Assembly (NCBI GenBank): GCA_022818135.1 | Contig: JAFMSR010000005.1 | Coordinates: forward strand, 26,049,029 to 26,113,028 | DNA from: Saxidomus purpurata | Taxonomy: Eukaryota; Mollusca; Bivalvia; Venerida; Veneridae | DNA length: 64,000 nt | Direction of reading: 5' to 3' | In this document: positions 1 through 12,739 of the stretch, in pieces | Layout of the letters: each line of letters starts with the position of its first letter | How positions within the stretch are numbered: the first letter of the stretch is position 1 | Program-made: the position numbers and the translations under genes | Notes under the pieces: generated by a model | The model's database searches: none | Told to the model about the DNA's origin: nothing | What the model saw: only the letters and a program-made list of their open reading frames with translations

Positions 1-2290
1 ACATGGAATTGGTCACTGCCTGTTAGTGCAAACGAGACGGCTCTATATAAGCAGTTGCCGTCACCTACAGTAAGTGCTGGTGAATAAACAGAGTTCATAA
101 CTGGGTGAAAAATATTGAGAACTTTTACGGACTCTTCATCTATTTCGTACGTTGGATCTGCATGGTGCTTTGGCACGTCAACTCTATGTGTATGAAGAAG
201 TTTTGCCTCTGATTTTTTAGTTTGGTTTGTCAAACCATTTCTACGGTTTGACAGCAAGGCAGTATGTAGTCTGAAATTACATCAGTGGTCGCGTGTAAAT
301 ATTTTAAATTGATATAAAAATATATGTTCCGCTATCTGACAAAAGGTGCCTTATATTCCAACCGTTAAATGAGTTTAAAAGCTGTGCAAGTTACTGTAAT
401 ATTAGATTTTCAGTTCAAAGTCCCAGAAACACAATTACAAGTACATGTAGCTTTTATTTTACCGAGTCAAATCTCTTACAGGCGGAAATGTTCGCAAAGC
501 ATAACGCTCGACTATTCCCATTACAGTTACTATTCCCCGATTATACGCAAATAATCAAGTAATTACTCAGCAACATTCTCAACTTATCTCAACACTTAAT
601 AGCTCCTTGCATTTTTATTCCTTTATAGAATTGATTGTCAAAATCGTATTCACCCATTTATTACAATTATATACACTTGTCAGTACTTGTGCAGGAAATG
701 TTGTTTTATAGCAAGTATTTTATACAAGTAAATTTTTTTAATTCGTGAGTTGTACTCAAATGGATGTTTCGCTTTATCTGCATTAATGACATCAGAATGA
801 ACAAATGAAAATTAATTTCTGTTCCAGACATGCAGTCAAACAATGGTGTCCTGTACATTTGGACAATATTGATAAAGATTAAATGTACTCATAACTTTTT
901 GTACAAAACTTATAATGATTTACAAATTGACTTTCAAATAACGTACTAAGCTGAGCAATTACTTAAGTATTTTCATTAAATCGGAGCAAATACTTTTTTG
1001 ATAAATAAATGAAGGCGTAATTACACATTACGATCAAATGACTTTATTTCAAATTGCTTTCAAAAGTCATCCAATAAAATGTGTTTAACCTAATTAAAAT
1101 TATTCATTATAAAATTCATTATAAAAACTATTATTCATTAACAGTCGTTGTAATTACTAATATGAGGCATAATAGAATCAATTTTGACAATTGCGTTTGT
1201 TATTATTCTGGAGATGTATGTATACCAGCTGATGTCTTTGTTGATATTTACTTTACTGGGGAAAATGTTTGATCATGAATCGTATAAGTGAATTTAATGG
1301 CCTTCTACTACGTGTGATATTAAAAACCTGGCAGTTACTAGTGATGGTAAAATTCCATGTCCAACAATTACTCCTAGGTTTCTAGCTTAAAGAGATCATT
1401 TTGTAACCTTTGACAATCAGAAAGGGATGGAACTGAAAAATAAAACGGTGACATAAAACAGCGAATAGCCGCACCAGGGAGATGACCGTGTCAGGGAGAT
1501 CATTTATATAGAGTAGGAAGAGCAGAGGTCCTATAACAGAACCAACTTAACAAACCCCTTTGGGATCCCGGATGTAACTGGACTTGATCAGACGTGTAAC
1601 GGTAACCCACTTCTGACTGTGGTCTACCTATTACGAAGTATCGAGTCCAAGACACGGTTTGACTTATGACACCATGTACTTTAAGGTGATTGATATTGTT
1701 AGAGGAGAGGGAATCAACACAATAGCATTTGTATACATGAACAGCGACACCTTAATACATGTATCTCCTATTGATATTTCAAGGTCAATGTTATAGACCT
1801 CTAGGGCTAGTTCATTCGCGAACCTTTTTATTTATTTGTATACGAGACGTTGTATAAGAATATATTTTGCGTACTGATTGATCGACTTTATCGTCAATGT
1901 TTACAGAGTAGCATATCTCTGTCTATAAAATCATAGCACTTTCTGGAGTCTATGAATAGGTTAACGGACTTATTTTTCAATATCATACTGAAAAAAGTAA
2001 ATACATGGTCTTAACGTGACCGATTTGCCCTAAATCCATTTTGCTCTTCGGCAAGAGTTTCATTGTATTCAAGGTAATTCTTAAAACGTGAATTCGAGAA
2101 CGCACTGTATACTTTTACTGATGCATAATAGTAGGCTTGTAAACGCTTATATTAGCTGACGTAGAGTCTTTAAAATATTTGAAAAATAATTACCTTCCTC
2201 AAAAACGACAGGACGATACTGCTTTCAAAATCAAAATGATCGTAATTTTTTTGCGTTGGCAAGTATCCTATAAGTACTGATGTTACATAT
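1..2290. other. No gene seen
   Basis: AT-rich DNA with only short chance frames (61 and 63 codons). No domain, splice-supported exon or RNA was recognised. Confidence 0.6.
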
Positions 2291-2297
2291 CAATTTT

Positions 2298-2640
2298 TCA
2301 ATCGGAAAGTACAAATGGATTTGTCGTGTTTTTTTTTTTTTTTAGCAACAGCGTGTTTAGTATGCACCTGTTAAAGTATGTCTCAACAGAATCGCCTTCA
2401 TCTGCGCGATTGTAAAGGTTCATAAAGTCGGTTTTCCATGTATCGAACACAGCATTTTCGTCGCTTTCAACTCTGTCCTGGCTATCAATGATTTCTATCG
2501 GAATAGACATGTCTTTCCTACGACCTAGGTTTTTAACTGTTCGCCAGAAATCTGTTGGGATGCTCAATTGGGATGTGCAGAAGCAACTCCCAGATACGTC
2601 TTTAAGAGCTTGCATATCATTTTCTAAACATTTAGTTGTC
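2298..2640 (-). pseudogene. Non-LTR retrotransposon ORF2 fragment (linker before reverse transcriptase)
   Basis: Minus-strand frame with DFWRTVKNLGRRKDMSIPIE, DSQDRVESDENAVFDTWK and DFMNLYN, the conserved stretch between endonuclease and reverse transcriptase in RTE/Jockey-like elements. Neither catalytic domain is present, and the frame ends in an A-rich run, so this is a dead 5'- and 3'-truncated piece. Confidence 0.7.
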
Positions 2641-4189
2641 TGGAAGCTATCCTATACGTACTTGAAACATGAGAGTTAAAGTTTAACAAGTAATCTAAAT
2701 TTACACATATTAGTGTTTGAAATTATGTTTTGTCCAATCGCAGCGCAGTATTCGCTGCACTTTAACTTTGGTAAATCAAGAATTACAAACTGAGTCAGTA
2801 GATACAAACATAATTTCAAACATTAAGTAGGTTAATGCGCCGCGCCTGACCTATTTACGATAAATGTACCATCATGAACATTATTCATGCTTAGTTAATT
2901 CGTCTTTATACTCTATGGTGATATCATTTTCTTCATGCCTTGTTTTTCATTAGCTATTGGATTGGCTAACACTTGATTTTAGAGAACCAGTTTATTTCAG
3001 AAAGACTATCATTTTCAACCAGCTTTGTAATTGAGTTAATAGCATTAGATAAAGTATTAGTTTAGTTTATACTAATTCATTTTAGCTCGATGGTGAAAGA
3101 AGTTTGAAGCCTGTCGTCAGCATAATTATACAGCCTTCTTTTCTTTAGAAAATGAAAAAATGTCGTTAATGAAAATGTTAAAGCAAACAGCGCCTAATAT
3201 CTGTGACATGCCTTTAATCATCCATTTGAACCTTTTATTCATTTACTATTTTTAACAGTTTTAACAATGTTGATTCTCCTAACCGTAAGAACGATCTTGC
3301 AGTTATCTTATTTTATCTTTTATTAACATCCGGCGTGCACCATACCAATAATACTCGTGAGAGGTGTGAGGCATTACGACAAGACAGGTAGGTAGTTAAG
3401 ATATATAGGTAAAAGTCACTGCAAACATTACATATTTTAACACATTGCTTTCTGTCTGACCCTTAACAAAATGAACAACTGATTCTCATTAGTTATAATG
3501 TTTAAATTTCAAAAGAAATAGATCATGAGGCAAGCAGCCAGTTACGTTTAAAAGATCTATGTATATGACCTCTTACTACAAACGCATGAAAGCTCTCACC
3601 TTAAGGGGAGGTAACCACTGCATTGAAATTGACCAATATGCTACGGGATTAGACGGCACAAAACATCAACCGGAAGTGGACACGTATCAATTTTTGGAGT
3701 AATTAAGAACATAAAATATCAAGTAAGCATAAAAATTGCATGTTTAAATAAAAAGAAACGCCTATTTTCTGTTTGAATTTATCGTGTTTCATAAATTTCA
3801 ATGCGAAAATCTTTATATAAAGTGCTGTCATCCCAGCATTGTTGAAATGTCATCTGTTTTCGTGTTCAAATGAAATTAGGCCCACGCAAATTATTAACGT
3901 TAGAAAGCAGTAATTAATTTTCTGCACAGGAAGTTGAAATTCAACCCTGTCTGACTTCAAGCTAGTCCAACTTATTATAATCGCGTTGAGATATTGTGTT
4001 ATATTTGTATGGGCAGTATCTCTCCTCTGGCTTTCCGAGGTGAATGTTCCTCTCAAATTTTAGTTCCTCCTAAGTTATAGTGAGATTCTGACCCAAGACA
4101 AAAATATCTCAGAATTTGCTCAAGATGTCACTTAAATATTTTGACTAGACTTCAAGCTAGAAATTCTTGTATCAGATGCATCTCTGTAT
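2641..4189. other. No gene seen; repeat fragments
   Basis: Apart from the dispersed-repeat piece at 3960-4130 (-) and a SINE-body trace at 3065-3150, nothing is recognisable. Confidence 0.6.
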
Positions 4190-4672
4190 ATATATACCAG
4201 AAATGCAACCTTTTGCAAAAATTGCCCTTGCATATTGGACAGGCATTTCAGAAGATTTCACATGTGCCAGAAAACTTTGGTCTATCATCGATGCAAGTCA
4301 AGTCACACGCTGTGGTATCAACCCGACTTCTTTTAAGCACTATTATAACATAAAATGGTTACATAGTAAACATTGCCATTGCATATCGGACAGGCATTTC
4401 GGAAGATTCCACATGTGCCAGAAAATTTTGGTCTGGCGTCGATGCAAGTCAAGTCACACGCTGTGGTATTAACCCGACTCCTTTTAAGCACTATTATAAC
4501 ACAAAAAGGTTACATAGCAAACATTTTCCTTGTATATTTGCTAGGCATTTGGAAGATTCCAAACATCCCAGAAAACCTTCGTCTGGCCTCAGTGCAAGTC
4601 GAGTCACACACTGATGTATTAACATGACATCTTTTAAGCACTGCTATAACACAAAATGGTTACATATTAACT
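4190..4672 (+). repeat. Tandem repeat, period 151 bp, about 3.1 copies
   Basis: AGGCATTT at 4241, 4392 and 4543 sets the 151-bp period; each unit has AAGATTCCACATGTGCCAGA, GATGCAAGTCAAGTCACAC and TTTTAAGCACTATTATAACA. Overlapping frames of 70-101 codons are shadows of it. Confidence 0.85.
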
Positions 4673-4685
4673 ACAGCGACTTGAA

Positions 4686-6500
4686 TTTCTTTACTGAAAA
4701 AATCAGTCTGGCAGGGCTTCCGTTAAGCGGCGTCCGGCCGTAAAATACGCCATAAAATTGGACCAGTACGCCAATACACAAGACCCCCGGCGTACGCTTG
4801 ACTTCCTTAAATTTCCGAGGACGACAAAATCGCCGACCCATAGCGTCCAAACAAAATAAAAATGAAACATTTTCTCTAATTCGGGACCGCCCACGCGTAA
4901 TTAGTCACGCTATGCGCTCACAATCGGCAGTATTCGATTCGCTCTGGAACGACGTAAACTCCGCCCCCAGCAATTATCGTGGGCTGTGATTGACAGATGC
5001 CGTGTTTGTCAGGTTATTTTGAAATGATGCGATAATTAGGGCCAATTAACAACATCTTGTGACGGCATAATTTTACTTCAATTACCTGGCAAGTGTAAAC
5101 AATTAATATGACACGGTGTTGTTTGAAATTCCCAACATCTAGCGGTAATTTGGTCTACTCTATTGCCGAAAATGGACGTCCTTTCAAAACTGTGAATCGG
5201 CGATTTTAGAACTTGATTTTAATGTCTCGTCGGTAATGCAGGTGTTCAAGTAAATGAGTAAATGCAAGTTTTGGTCTAAAATGGATTGAAAAAAAAATCG
5301 TCATATTGTGCTTGTCTGCTGATATGGTTCAACGTACTTTGCTTCATTTCGTCGTTTCGGCGCCGGCCGAATCTAACAAACGAAAGCGTAATGAGGAGAC
5401 TGAAAGCACAGAATCCGCCTCCCCCAAAAAACCCCAAACACTTTAAGGTTGAAAAGATGTGTTATCAAACAGTGTTTTTTTTCAGTCTGAGGGGAAAGGT
5501 GGCGGGGCCTTTTCGGAGGGAAATTTTTAGAAAATGAATAAAATATACAGTGTAAAATGTAATAAAGAACAAAATCTATCAAGTATGTTAATGACATCAT
5601 TCTTTTGCCAATTATCATTCTTTTTAAATCCCTTGAACACCGTTTTCGTTGAAAAAATAACAAAAATCGGGGTCGCGAAAATATGTGACAAACGAAAAAT
5701 CGGCTGATTATTTCACATGTAAGGTATCAAATAGTTGAAAGAAATAATTCTGAAGCGTTTGAATTTATGAAAACTTACGTTTTTAAACAGTTTTGGCCAA
5801 CTCTTAAATAAAGTAAAGATTTTTTTCAACATTTTGACTTTTTGAGGGGATTTTTTTTGTAAAAAATGGGGAAAAATATATATTAATTTTGGAGAGGAAT
5901 AGGGCCAAATAAACTACAATAAAAATTATAATGATAATGTTCCTTTATAAATGTATGTATTAAGTACTTAAACTGTTATATTATGCATGGAATAATTCAG
6001 ATCTTTGGTCAAAATGAAAGTTTATTTTACAGACAGGTTCTTCATTTTCATTTTTTTAACATTAAGTAAGGTATTTGATGATGATGATGATGATGGTGAT
6101 TGATGATGATGAAATGATGATGTCCCACGTTGTCCAATAGGTTCCCATACTGGGGACTCCATAAAATTTTCACAGGGACTTCCAAATCCAGTTGCCTTGG
6201 AGTCAGGACTTCCTTAATTTGAAACTTAGTGGAAGCCCTGGTCTGGTGGGTATGGCTGTGATAAGATAATCCTTCCCTCGGAAACCTGTTCATTGGCGGT
6301 AGCTTGGCTAGCCTTAGTCTCACTATTACCACTTTGAAGGAATTTGATTTTACAGGTTGACATTTTAGTCTTGTTTGCTCTCTACATCTCTAAAATAGTT
6401 TGCTATGTATTGACCGAAAAATAGACTTTCTTGGAGAATGATCACTTATATAATAATTATACATGTGCTTGAGTAAATGAAATCACTATGCAGCTGTACT
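4686..6500. other. CpG-rich stretch, then AT-rich DNA, upstream of OST4
   Basis: 4690-5000 is much richer in CpG than its surroundings (GCGGCGTCCGGCCG, CCCACGCG). It could be a promoter or first-exon region for OST4 or a conserved repeat; frames of 63 codons on both strands show no domain. 5340-5520 has a second, smaller GC-rich patch. No exon was identified. Confidence 0.4.
6076..6120. repeat. (GAT)n microsatellite, interrupted
   Basis: GATGATGATGATGATGGTGATTGATGATGATGA-type run; the minus-strand frame with poly-His over it is not a gene. Confidence 0.9.
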
Positions 6501-6514
6501 TGTATATTTTCAGA

Positions 6515-6625
6515 ATGATCACAGACATTCAGCTGGCCATCTTTGCTAATGCATTAGGAGTTACACTGTTTCTCCTAGTTGTATTATACCACTATGTATC
6601 TGTCAACAGTGTGAAGAAAGACTAG
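6515..6625 (+). CDS. OST4: Oligosaccharyltransferase subunit OST4 (36 aa)
   Basis: ATG 6515 to TAG 6623-6625 encodes a 36-residue protein beginning [15 protein letters not shown], followed by a transmembrane helix [11 protein letters not shown] and a short KK-containing tail. This is the near-invariant OST4 sequence of animals and of the usual length (about 37 aa). OST4 is a single-pass ER membrane subunit that stabilises the catalytic STT3 subunit of the N-glycosylation complex. An acceptor TTTTCAG at 6507-6513 stands just before the ATG, so the 5' UTR is spliced. A donor CAT|GTAAGT near 6658 in the 3' UTR, and an acceptor TTTTTCAG ending at 7182, suggest a 3' UTR exon from 7183. The leader exon was not located with confidence; the CpG-rich stretch near 4.7-5.0 kb is one candidate. 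Confidence 0.93.
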   Translation: MITDIQLAIFANALGVTLFLLVVLYHYVSVNSVKKD

Positions 6626-7693
6626 CCAAAGAATTACACAGTCTCATTTTATTCCATGTAAGTTGCTGCGTATTTTCATACAGATTCAGAATATAAGTCA
6701 AGTTAACTTGTAATTAATTAAACAATTACCAATTTGTATGTGAAGTTATGTAAAAATGTTTTTGAAAAACAGCTATGATACAAAAGCTAGCGCCTGGTCC
6801 AGTATAGGTTTCACAGAGCTCTGTGTACTAGTGCAGTTGAAATCAGTATTGTACTCGACAATGTGTAATAACAACATAAAGATAGATAATTCTAGCTGAA
6901 AATATTAAAAGGTGTCTGTTTTACACATAAATCAAAACATTTGTAAGGGAGGTAACCCCTTCAAGCATTATAGTAAGACGAAGTGCATGGATAATACCCT
7001 TGTGTCCTACAGAACATATCTCTACAAATAACACACACTGACTTTTGGAGCTGACTTAGCCCTTTTAAACTGTACTCAGTCAGCTCTCAGTATATGAAAA
7101 TCACAAAATTCTTCAGTATTTAACCTTTTACTATGAACACAAAATTGTACTTAGATTTTTGTGTTTTTATTTTCTTTTTCAGAATGTAAATATTTTCATC
7201 AAGGTGGTATCTGTGGAAGAATGGGAGATGGTCCTTCATCAAAATATCAACAAAACAAACAGAAAAACACAAATAAATCAACATGAACGAATTTTTAAGA
7301 ACTCCAACATACGTCAGCTTTATAGAAATCCAAGAAAAAATGCTAGTGAAAATCTACTTTAGTAAATTCGTCAAGACGTCCTTCTATTTATACATGATAA
7401 GAGATAATATTACATTTATATTTCTGATTGTCATTCAGATGTAACTTATTGTTGTCTAGAGTAAATATGTAAATGTTCGAAAAAATGTTTCAGTTTTCAT
7501 TGAAAAGTTTTAATTCTACCATATAGATAGTTTCTACATCTACAATATTTACTTCCCTTGTTATGAATTGTCAGCCATAAAAGGACCTAACGTGGAATAT
7601 AGTTTCATAAGATATGGCAAATATGATTGACATTATCTCTCCGCTGGCTCACCTGATCACAAACCGTCACCAAACCATTATGATCATCTACGG

Positions 7694-8402
7694 TTTTTAG
7701 CAGGGTGAGCTTTAAGAATGAATGATCGTCCGTCAACATTTTGCTTCAAATGACACCTCCTCTGAAACCACTAGGCCAATGTTGATGAGACTTGGCAGGG
7801 ATGTTCCTTGCATGAAGTTCTACCAAAAGTGTTTAAAGAATTCCATTCCATGCAAAACTCTGGTTGCTATTGCAACAAGTAGGAAAAACTTTAAAAAATC
7901 TCTGAAACCACAAGGCCTAGAGCTGAGATATTTGGCATGTGGCATTGTCTAGTAGACCTCTATAAGATTGGTCAAATTATGACGCCCAAGGTCAAAATAG
8001 ACCTCACCTGGGGCTTCACTTGGTTAAACATAGGCTTAAGTAGCAAAAATTTAAAACAATTTCTTCTCTGAAACCATAGGGCCTAGAGCTTAGATATTTA
8101 GCAGGTGACATTGCCTAGTAGACCTCCTCTAAAATTGTTCAAATTATGACCCCTGGCTCAAAATTGACCTTGCCTGGGGATCTCTCGATGTTACATAGGC
8201 TGATAAAGGAAGAACTTTAAAAATCTTTATTTCTGAAAACACAAGACCTAGAGCTTAGATATTTGGCATGTATTATTGCCTAAATGACATCTTCCAAGCT
8301 TGTTCAAATCATGTCCCCCAGGCAAAATTTACCCTTTCTGCTATTGATGACTTTGTATTAAAGTCAATGGTAGCCAGGTGAGCGATATAGGGCCATCTTG
8401 TT
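7694..8402 (+). repeat. Dispersed element of tandem 140-160-bp units, ending GGGCCATCTTG
   Basis: Three diverged units carry CCTAGAGCTTAGATATTTGGC, GTAGACCTC and CAAATTATGACCCC. It begins TTTTAGCAGGGTGAGC and ends GGTGAGCGATATAGGGCCATCTTG. Same family as 9136-10082, 47379-47706 and 48353-48695. Short frames in it are not genes. Confidence 0.8.
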
Positions 8403-8834
8403 TTCTGTTGTCTGCCGCTTTTCTTTTGAACACTCGCACGCCTGCGTGGTTGGACACACACTGCTACTTGTGATAAGTGGAACATCCACCCACAGCTGAT
8501 GACTCTGCTCCTTACGTCAGACACTCCTGGTTGTTGACTCATCTATGCTCCATACATCATGTATGGAGTTAGAGGAGTCGTGTTTGGAGTGTAGGAGAGC
8601 CAACAGCACACTAAATATCTGGAGATTGCACGCCTGCTACACATACTGAACCTGCACAGTCAGTTTTTAAAAAAAGGATGAAAATAACTTTTAGATCAAG
8701 TATTTCCTTAAAAGTCTAAAACGGAATGTTATCTGTTTGACATTCATGCTGTTGTACCTTTCACTATCTCGTAATAAATCCAAGAGTTATGCCATTGATA
8801 TGAAACTGCAGAGTTACATTTTGGGGATTTTAAA

Positions 8835-9130
8835 ATGTTTATGTTCACAGGTAGGACAATATTACTATCAAGTGGGGTGAACTATATTAAGACATCATGT
8901 ATGTATTGGACTTGCTTTTTGTTTTTAGCCCTACTGGACGAGGTAAAACTCAAGCAGAGCTTATTCTATGGTAGTTTGTGCATGGTCCGTATGTCTGTTA
9001 ACTTTTTCTTGATAACACGCTACAGGTCACAAGTAATGATTTCCTCAAAATATTTTGAGATGAAGATCACCCACACTCTTGAAACTTTATAGGATGATTC
9101 ATGTGGTATTACTACATAGACAATCCCTCC
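8835..9130 (+). repeat. Diverged fragment of a related mollusc-type dispersed repeat
   Basis: Contains AGCCCTACTGGACGAGG, GGTCCGTATGTCTGTTAAC and ACAGGTCACAAGTAATGA, the degraded start and core of elements with the same style of 5' end as 9136. 10083-10390 is another such piece (AAAGGCCAAGGTCACAGTGA). Confidence 0.5.
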
Positions 9131-9135
9131 AATTG

Positions 9136-10082
9136 TTTTTAGCTCTACTGGCTTCGCCAGGATGAGCTTTCTAATTGATGATTGTCAGTCGTCTGTCGTC
9201 CATCCGTCAACATTTTTATTCAAATGACATCTCTGAAACCACAAGGCCAATGCTGATAAAACTATGCAGGAATGTTCCTTACATGAAGCTCTACCTAAAT
9301 TGTTCAAAGTATTCCATTCCATGCAGAACTCTGGTTGCTATGGCAACAAATGTGAAAAACTTAAAAACTCTTCTTCTCTCACACCACAAGGCCTAGAGCT
9401 GAGATATTTGTCATGTAGCATTGTCTAGTGGACCTCTACCAAGATTGTTCAAATTATGACCCCGCGCAGGTGGTGCATAGGCTTATATAGGAAAAACTTT
9501 TAAAATAATCTCTGAATCTAAAAAGGCCTAGAGCTAGGATATTTGACATGTAGTATTGTTAAGTGGACCTCTACCAAATGTGCTCAAATTATGACCCCTG
9601 GGTCAAAATTGACCCTGCACGGGCTGTCATTTAGTTTTGCATAGACTTGTATAGGAAAAAACTTTAAAAATCTATTCTGAAACCACCTTCCCTTGGGCTT
9701 AGATATTTGGCATGTAGCATTGGGTAGTGGACCTCTACCAAGATTGTTCAAATTATGACTCCCGGATCAAATTTGACCCTGCACGGGGGTCACTTAGTTT
9801 TACAAAGACATTTATAGGAAAAACTTCAAAAATCTTCTTTTCTGAAACCATATAAGGCATAGAGCTTAGATTTTGGCATGTAGCATTGCTTAGTAGACCG
9901 CTTAAAAGTTTGTTCAAATTATGCCCTTTAGGTCAAATTGACCTTGCCCGGGGGGTGGGGGTCACTTGTTTTACAAAGAAGTATATAGAAAAACCTACTT
10001 GGTATATAAAATTGTCTAGTGATCTTCCACCAAGCATTTGTACCAAGGTGAGCGATAAAGGGCCATCTTGGCCCTCTTGTTT
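9136..10082 (+). mobile_element. Longer copy of the same element with a hairpin at each end (Helitron/HINE-like)
   Basis: Starts TTTTTAGCTCTACTGGCTTCGCCAG, where CTGGC-TTC-GCCAG forms a hairpin, and ends GTGAGCGATAAAGGGCCATCTTGGCCCTCTTGTTT, where GGGCCA-TCT-TGGCCC forms another. Between lie about four units of 135-165 bp. Terminal hairpins around tandem cores are seen in non-autonomous Helentron-associated elements of bivalves; that assignment is inference. Confidence 0.65.
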
Positions 10083-10440
10083 AGGTCAAAGGTCTTAGCT
10101 TTTCCCTGACATGTATACAGGTCACAATTTATGAAACTTGCCGAGAAGGTTGCCTGCAGCCTATAAATGATCCTTAATGTTTCGGGATCAGTGTGTCAAA
10201 GGCCAAGGTCACAGTGATTCACACTATGGAAATCATTTCAGCTTTGTCAATATTTTGAGATTAAATTATCAACAACAGTCTAAAAACTTCATAGTCTGAT
10301 TGGTCACACTGAGTAGACGATCCCTAATGTTTTTTTTTAGAATTAGTGGATCAAGGTTACAGTGACCTCTATTAGCTTTCCAAAAGATAAGGATACTATT
10401 TAAAAGGAAGGCAATGGGTGAGGTCAGCGACAGCCAAAAA
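10083..10440 (+). repeat. Dispersed repeat fragment with AAGGTCACAGTGA motifs
   Basis: Two diverged units with CTTCATAGTCTGATTGGTC / GACGATCCCTAATG, joined to the end of the element before it. The same motif recurs at 50390-50560 and 40330-40460. Non-coding. Confidence 0.5.
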
Positions 10441-10859
10441 GATAAATTTGATGTGTATCATTTACTATTTTAACTTTTTCCTGCACTGTGAATTATATTG
10501 TACAATTCAACCGTTCAATAGAATATAGAGAGTAATGTTAAGTGTGTACAGGCCTTGTCCGTATTGAATTACAAATAGATTAATCATAATAGTATCTTCA
10601 TTGGTGCACGTCATATTACAAATGTATATCAAAATACACCACACTTGCTTCGTAAACATGCAAACGCTAAACTTTTCTTATGCACGTGCTTTAGTGCTAC
10701 TGCAACAGCTGCTGGATATAGCATTATTGATTCCACTGCAGTACATATGTGTTGCGTTCAGTTGGAATAAACATAGCAAGTGTGCTATTTACAAGACGAT
10801 GCAAAAGTAAAATAGCACAGCGACATGATACAAACAAAATCAGCAGCAAATAAATACAT

Positions 10860-11284
10860 AGTCATAACGACTTTGGTAAACAGTTCTTCAGTATGGGATC
10901 CGTTCCCGATGACCGGAATTCAAAAACTCGAAAATGTACAAACAAGAGTCGCGGGACTTGTCGCAAACAACTACTCCAAATCTCAAGGAACTGTAAGAGA
11001 CTCTCACCTGAACTGAAAATCCCTTGAAAGAAGAAGACAGAACAGCCGTTTCAGCCTCTTTTATAAGATTCATTGCCGGACCTGTCTCAGTATATACATA
11101 AAATCCCGCCATTTCTATCACTTGGCATATCAATAACCACACTACACTCTTTGTCAGACTTTATCAAAAACTCATTCTTTCCAGGCACTTTTGTTGAATG
11201 GAACCCACAGCCAGTACATGTAGTCAGTGCGGTCATTGCCACTGCGTTCAAGGCAGCACTGACTACATTGTCACACATCCTTTA
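10860..11284 (+). pseudogene. Non-LTR retrotransposon ORF2 C-terminal fragment
   Basis: VNSSSVWDPFPMTGIQKLENVQ, then (frameshift near 11016) KSLERRRQNSRFSLFYKI, then (second shift) SFFPGTFVEWNPQPVHVVSA and FKAAL match the thumb and C-terminal tail of LINE reverse transcriptases (typical: SSPVWDP..., RRAARFV, L..RR...RL.LFYKI, FF.RT...WN.LP). Frame breaks and the missing polymerase core make it a relic. Confidence 0.8.
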
Positions 11285-11905
11285 AGAGGTATAGAGCTTT
11301 TATCTTTCTAACTTTACTAACACTCTTGTAAGGCGATCTTGTTAAATGAAAAAGTATTTTGCTACCATCTGGTAGCGAAGCTACGAAGAAAGCATCTTTA
11401 TGCCAGATATTATCAAGCCCCGAAGGAGAGAGATCATCGCGGCAGCGAGTTTATTTCATCGCTTGGCCCTTTTTACAGCCCTGCTGTCCTGGCGAACCCT
11501 GAAGCCTATAGTCACTTATAGGCGATCGCGATCGCGTGTTGTGGATTTACTAGGATTTAATATACCAAACACCGTATGCAAACCAGGGCAATATCAATGA
11601 AAATATTACCCAACTGTCTGTTAAATTCATACATCTTTACATTATACTTTTACCATGACAACTTTTGCTAGATACTATGAGGCATATCCTGAACGTCAAG
11701 TGGTTTCGTATAACCATACGAAATGAAACATAATATTATAGTGGTAACTCATATTCAAAACAGTGAAGCCTCATTGATAATCGCGTGAATAAATAAGGCC
11801 ACACCAAATTAGTCATCGGACTCGCTCGCTTCTATTTTCATAAAACCCATGAAAACTTGAATAATAAAACATAAAGTCACTGACTGACTTCTTTGAAATA
11901 AATAT

Positions 11906-12052
11906 TTTAAAGCTGGTCGCTCACAGTTGCCGTTGAAAACAAATAAAAATTTCAAAAATGTCATACTTATATATGAATATAAAACTAAAGGCTAGAATCA
12001 ACAATAGAAGTAAAAGTATATTTACCAAAATCTGAGAGCGAGCAGCTGTAAC
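11906..12052. mobile_element. Short copy of the TTAAAGCTGCTCG MITE family
   Basis: TTTAAAGCTGGTCGCTCACAG at 11906 faces TCTGAGAGCGAGCAGCTGTA at 12031-12050 in inverted orientation; the core is shorter than in 46810-47163. Confidence 0.6.
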
Positions 12053-12208
12053 TCACCAGATTCCAGATTGTATTGTGTTTTGGAAGCTTTAGGAACCTTT
12101 TCTTCTATTTAATTATATATCAGAATGTTAAAAAAACATACTGAAGCACCAGTTATTATTTTTCGCTCGGAGCTAATTTCATAGAACAAATAATATTATT
12201 ATCTTATT

Positions 12209-12230
12209 GCGGGCCGCAGCAGCGGCCCGC
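12209..12230. repeat. GC-rich hairpin GCGGGCCGC-AGCA-GCGGCCCGC
   Basis: A perfect 9-bp stem with a 4-nt loop in AT-rich surroundings. It resembles the centre of a palindromic MITE; long arms were not seen. Confidence 0.6.
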
Positions 12231-12623
12231 TATATTTAATACGTGGTGAGTAAAAGATGCATGGAGACTTAAGCACTAGATCGAACATATGCGTCTCTCT
12301 TCATTATAAAATCGAGGTACTTCTGAGATGAAAACTGTAGACACAGTCAATTTTTTTGGAAAAAGCAAGAGTTGTCGTTTGTAATTGCGCTGTCGTTCGT
12401 TTCATAGAGGGCGCAATCTAATATAGGCTGGTAAAAAAGAAGAAAGCGCTTTTCACGTTTCAGTCGCAATCTACACCTAGAAAAATGGATATATGATTGC
12501 TTTTTCCACTAACGCAACCTTTGACATTATAGAAACGAAACGAGTCGACTGAATATTCTTTTATCGCCTTTTTAGACATATATGATATTGTGTTAGCTAA
12601 ATTTTTCCCTTTAGTAATGAGTC

Positions 12624-12735
12624 TGCCTCCATGGTGTAATGGATAAAGCTGATAGCACAAACACTTTTGTTTACGTGTACTTTTAGAAACCACGAGTTCG
12701 AATCCCATCAACACCCAATTTTTTTTTTTAATTTT
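12624..12735 (+). repeat. tRNA-derived SINE or tRNA pseudogene with A and B boxes
   Basis: TGGTGTAATGGATA (A box) and GAGTTCGAATCCC (B box) with about 60 nt between, followed by a T-rich tail. The stems do not pair as a real tRNA, so it is a relic or SINE head. Confidence 0.55.
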
Positions 12736-12739
12736 TTTC

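Noticed and set aside
4703..4989. 63-codon frames on both strands in the CpG-rich stretch
   Set aside because: No start context, splice support or recognised domain; the bias comes from base composition.
12624..12735. Functional tRNA gene
   Set aside because: A and B boxes are present, but the distance between them is too long and the acceptor stem does not pair; a SINE or relic is better.
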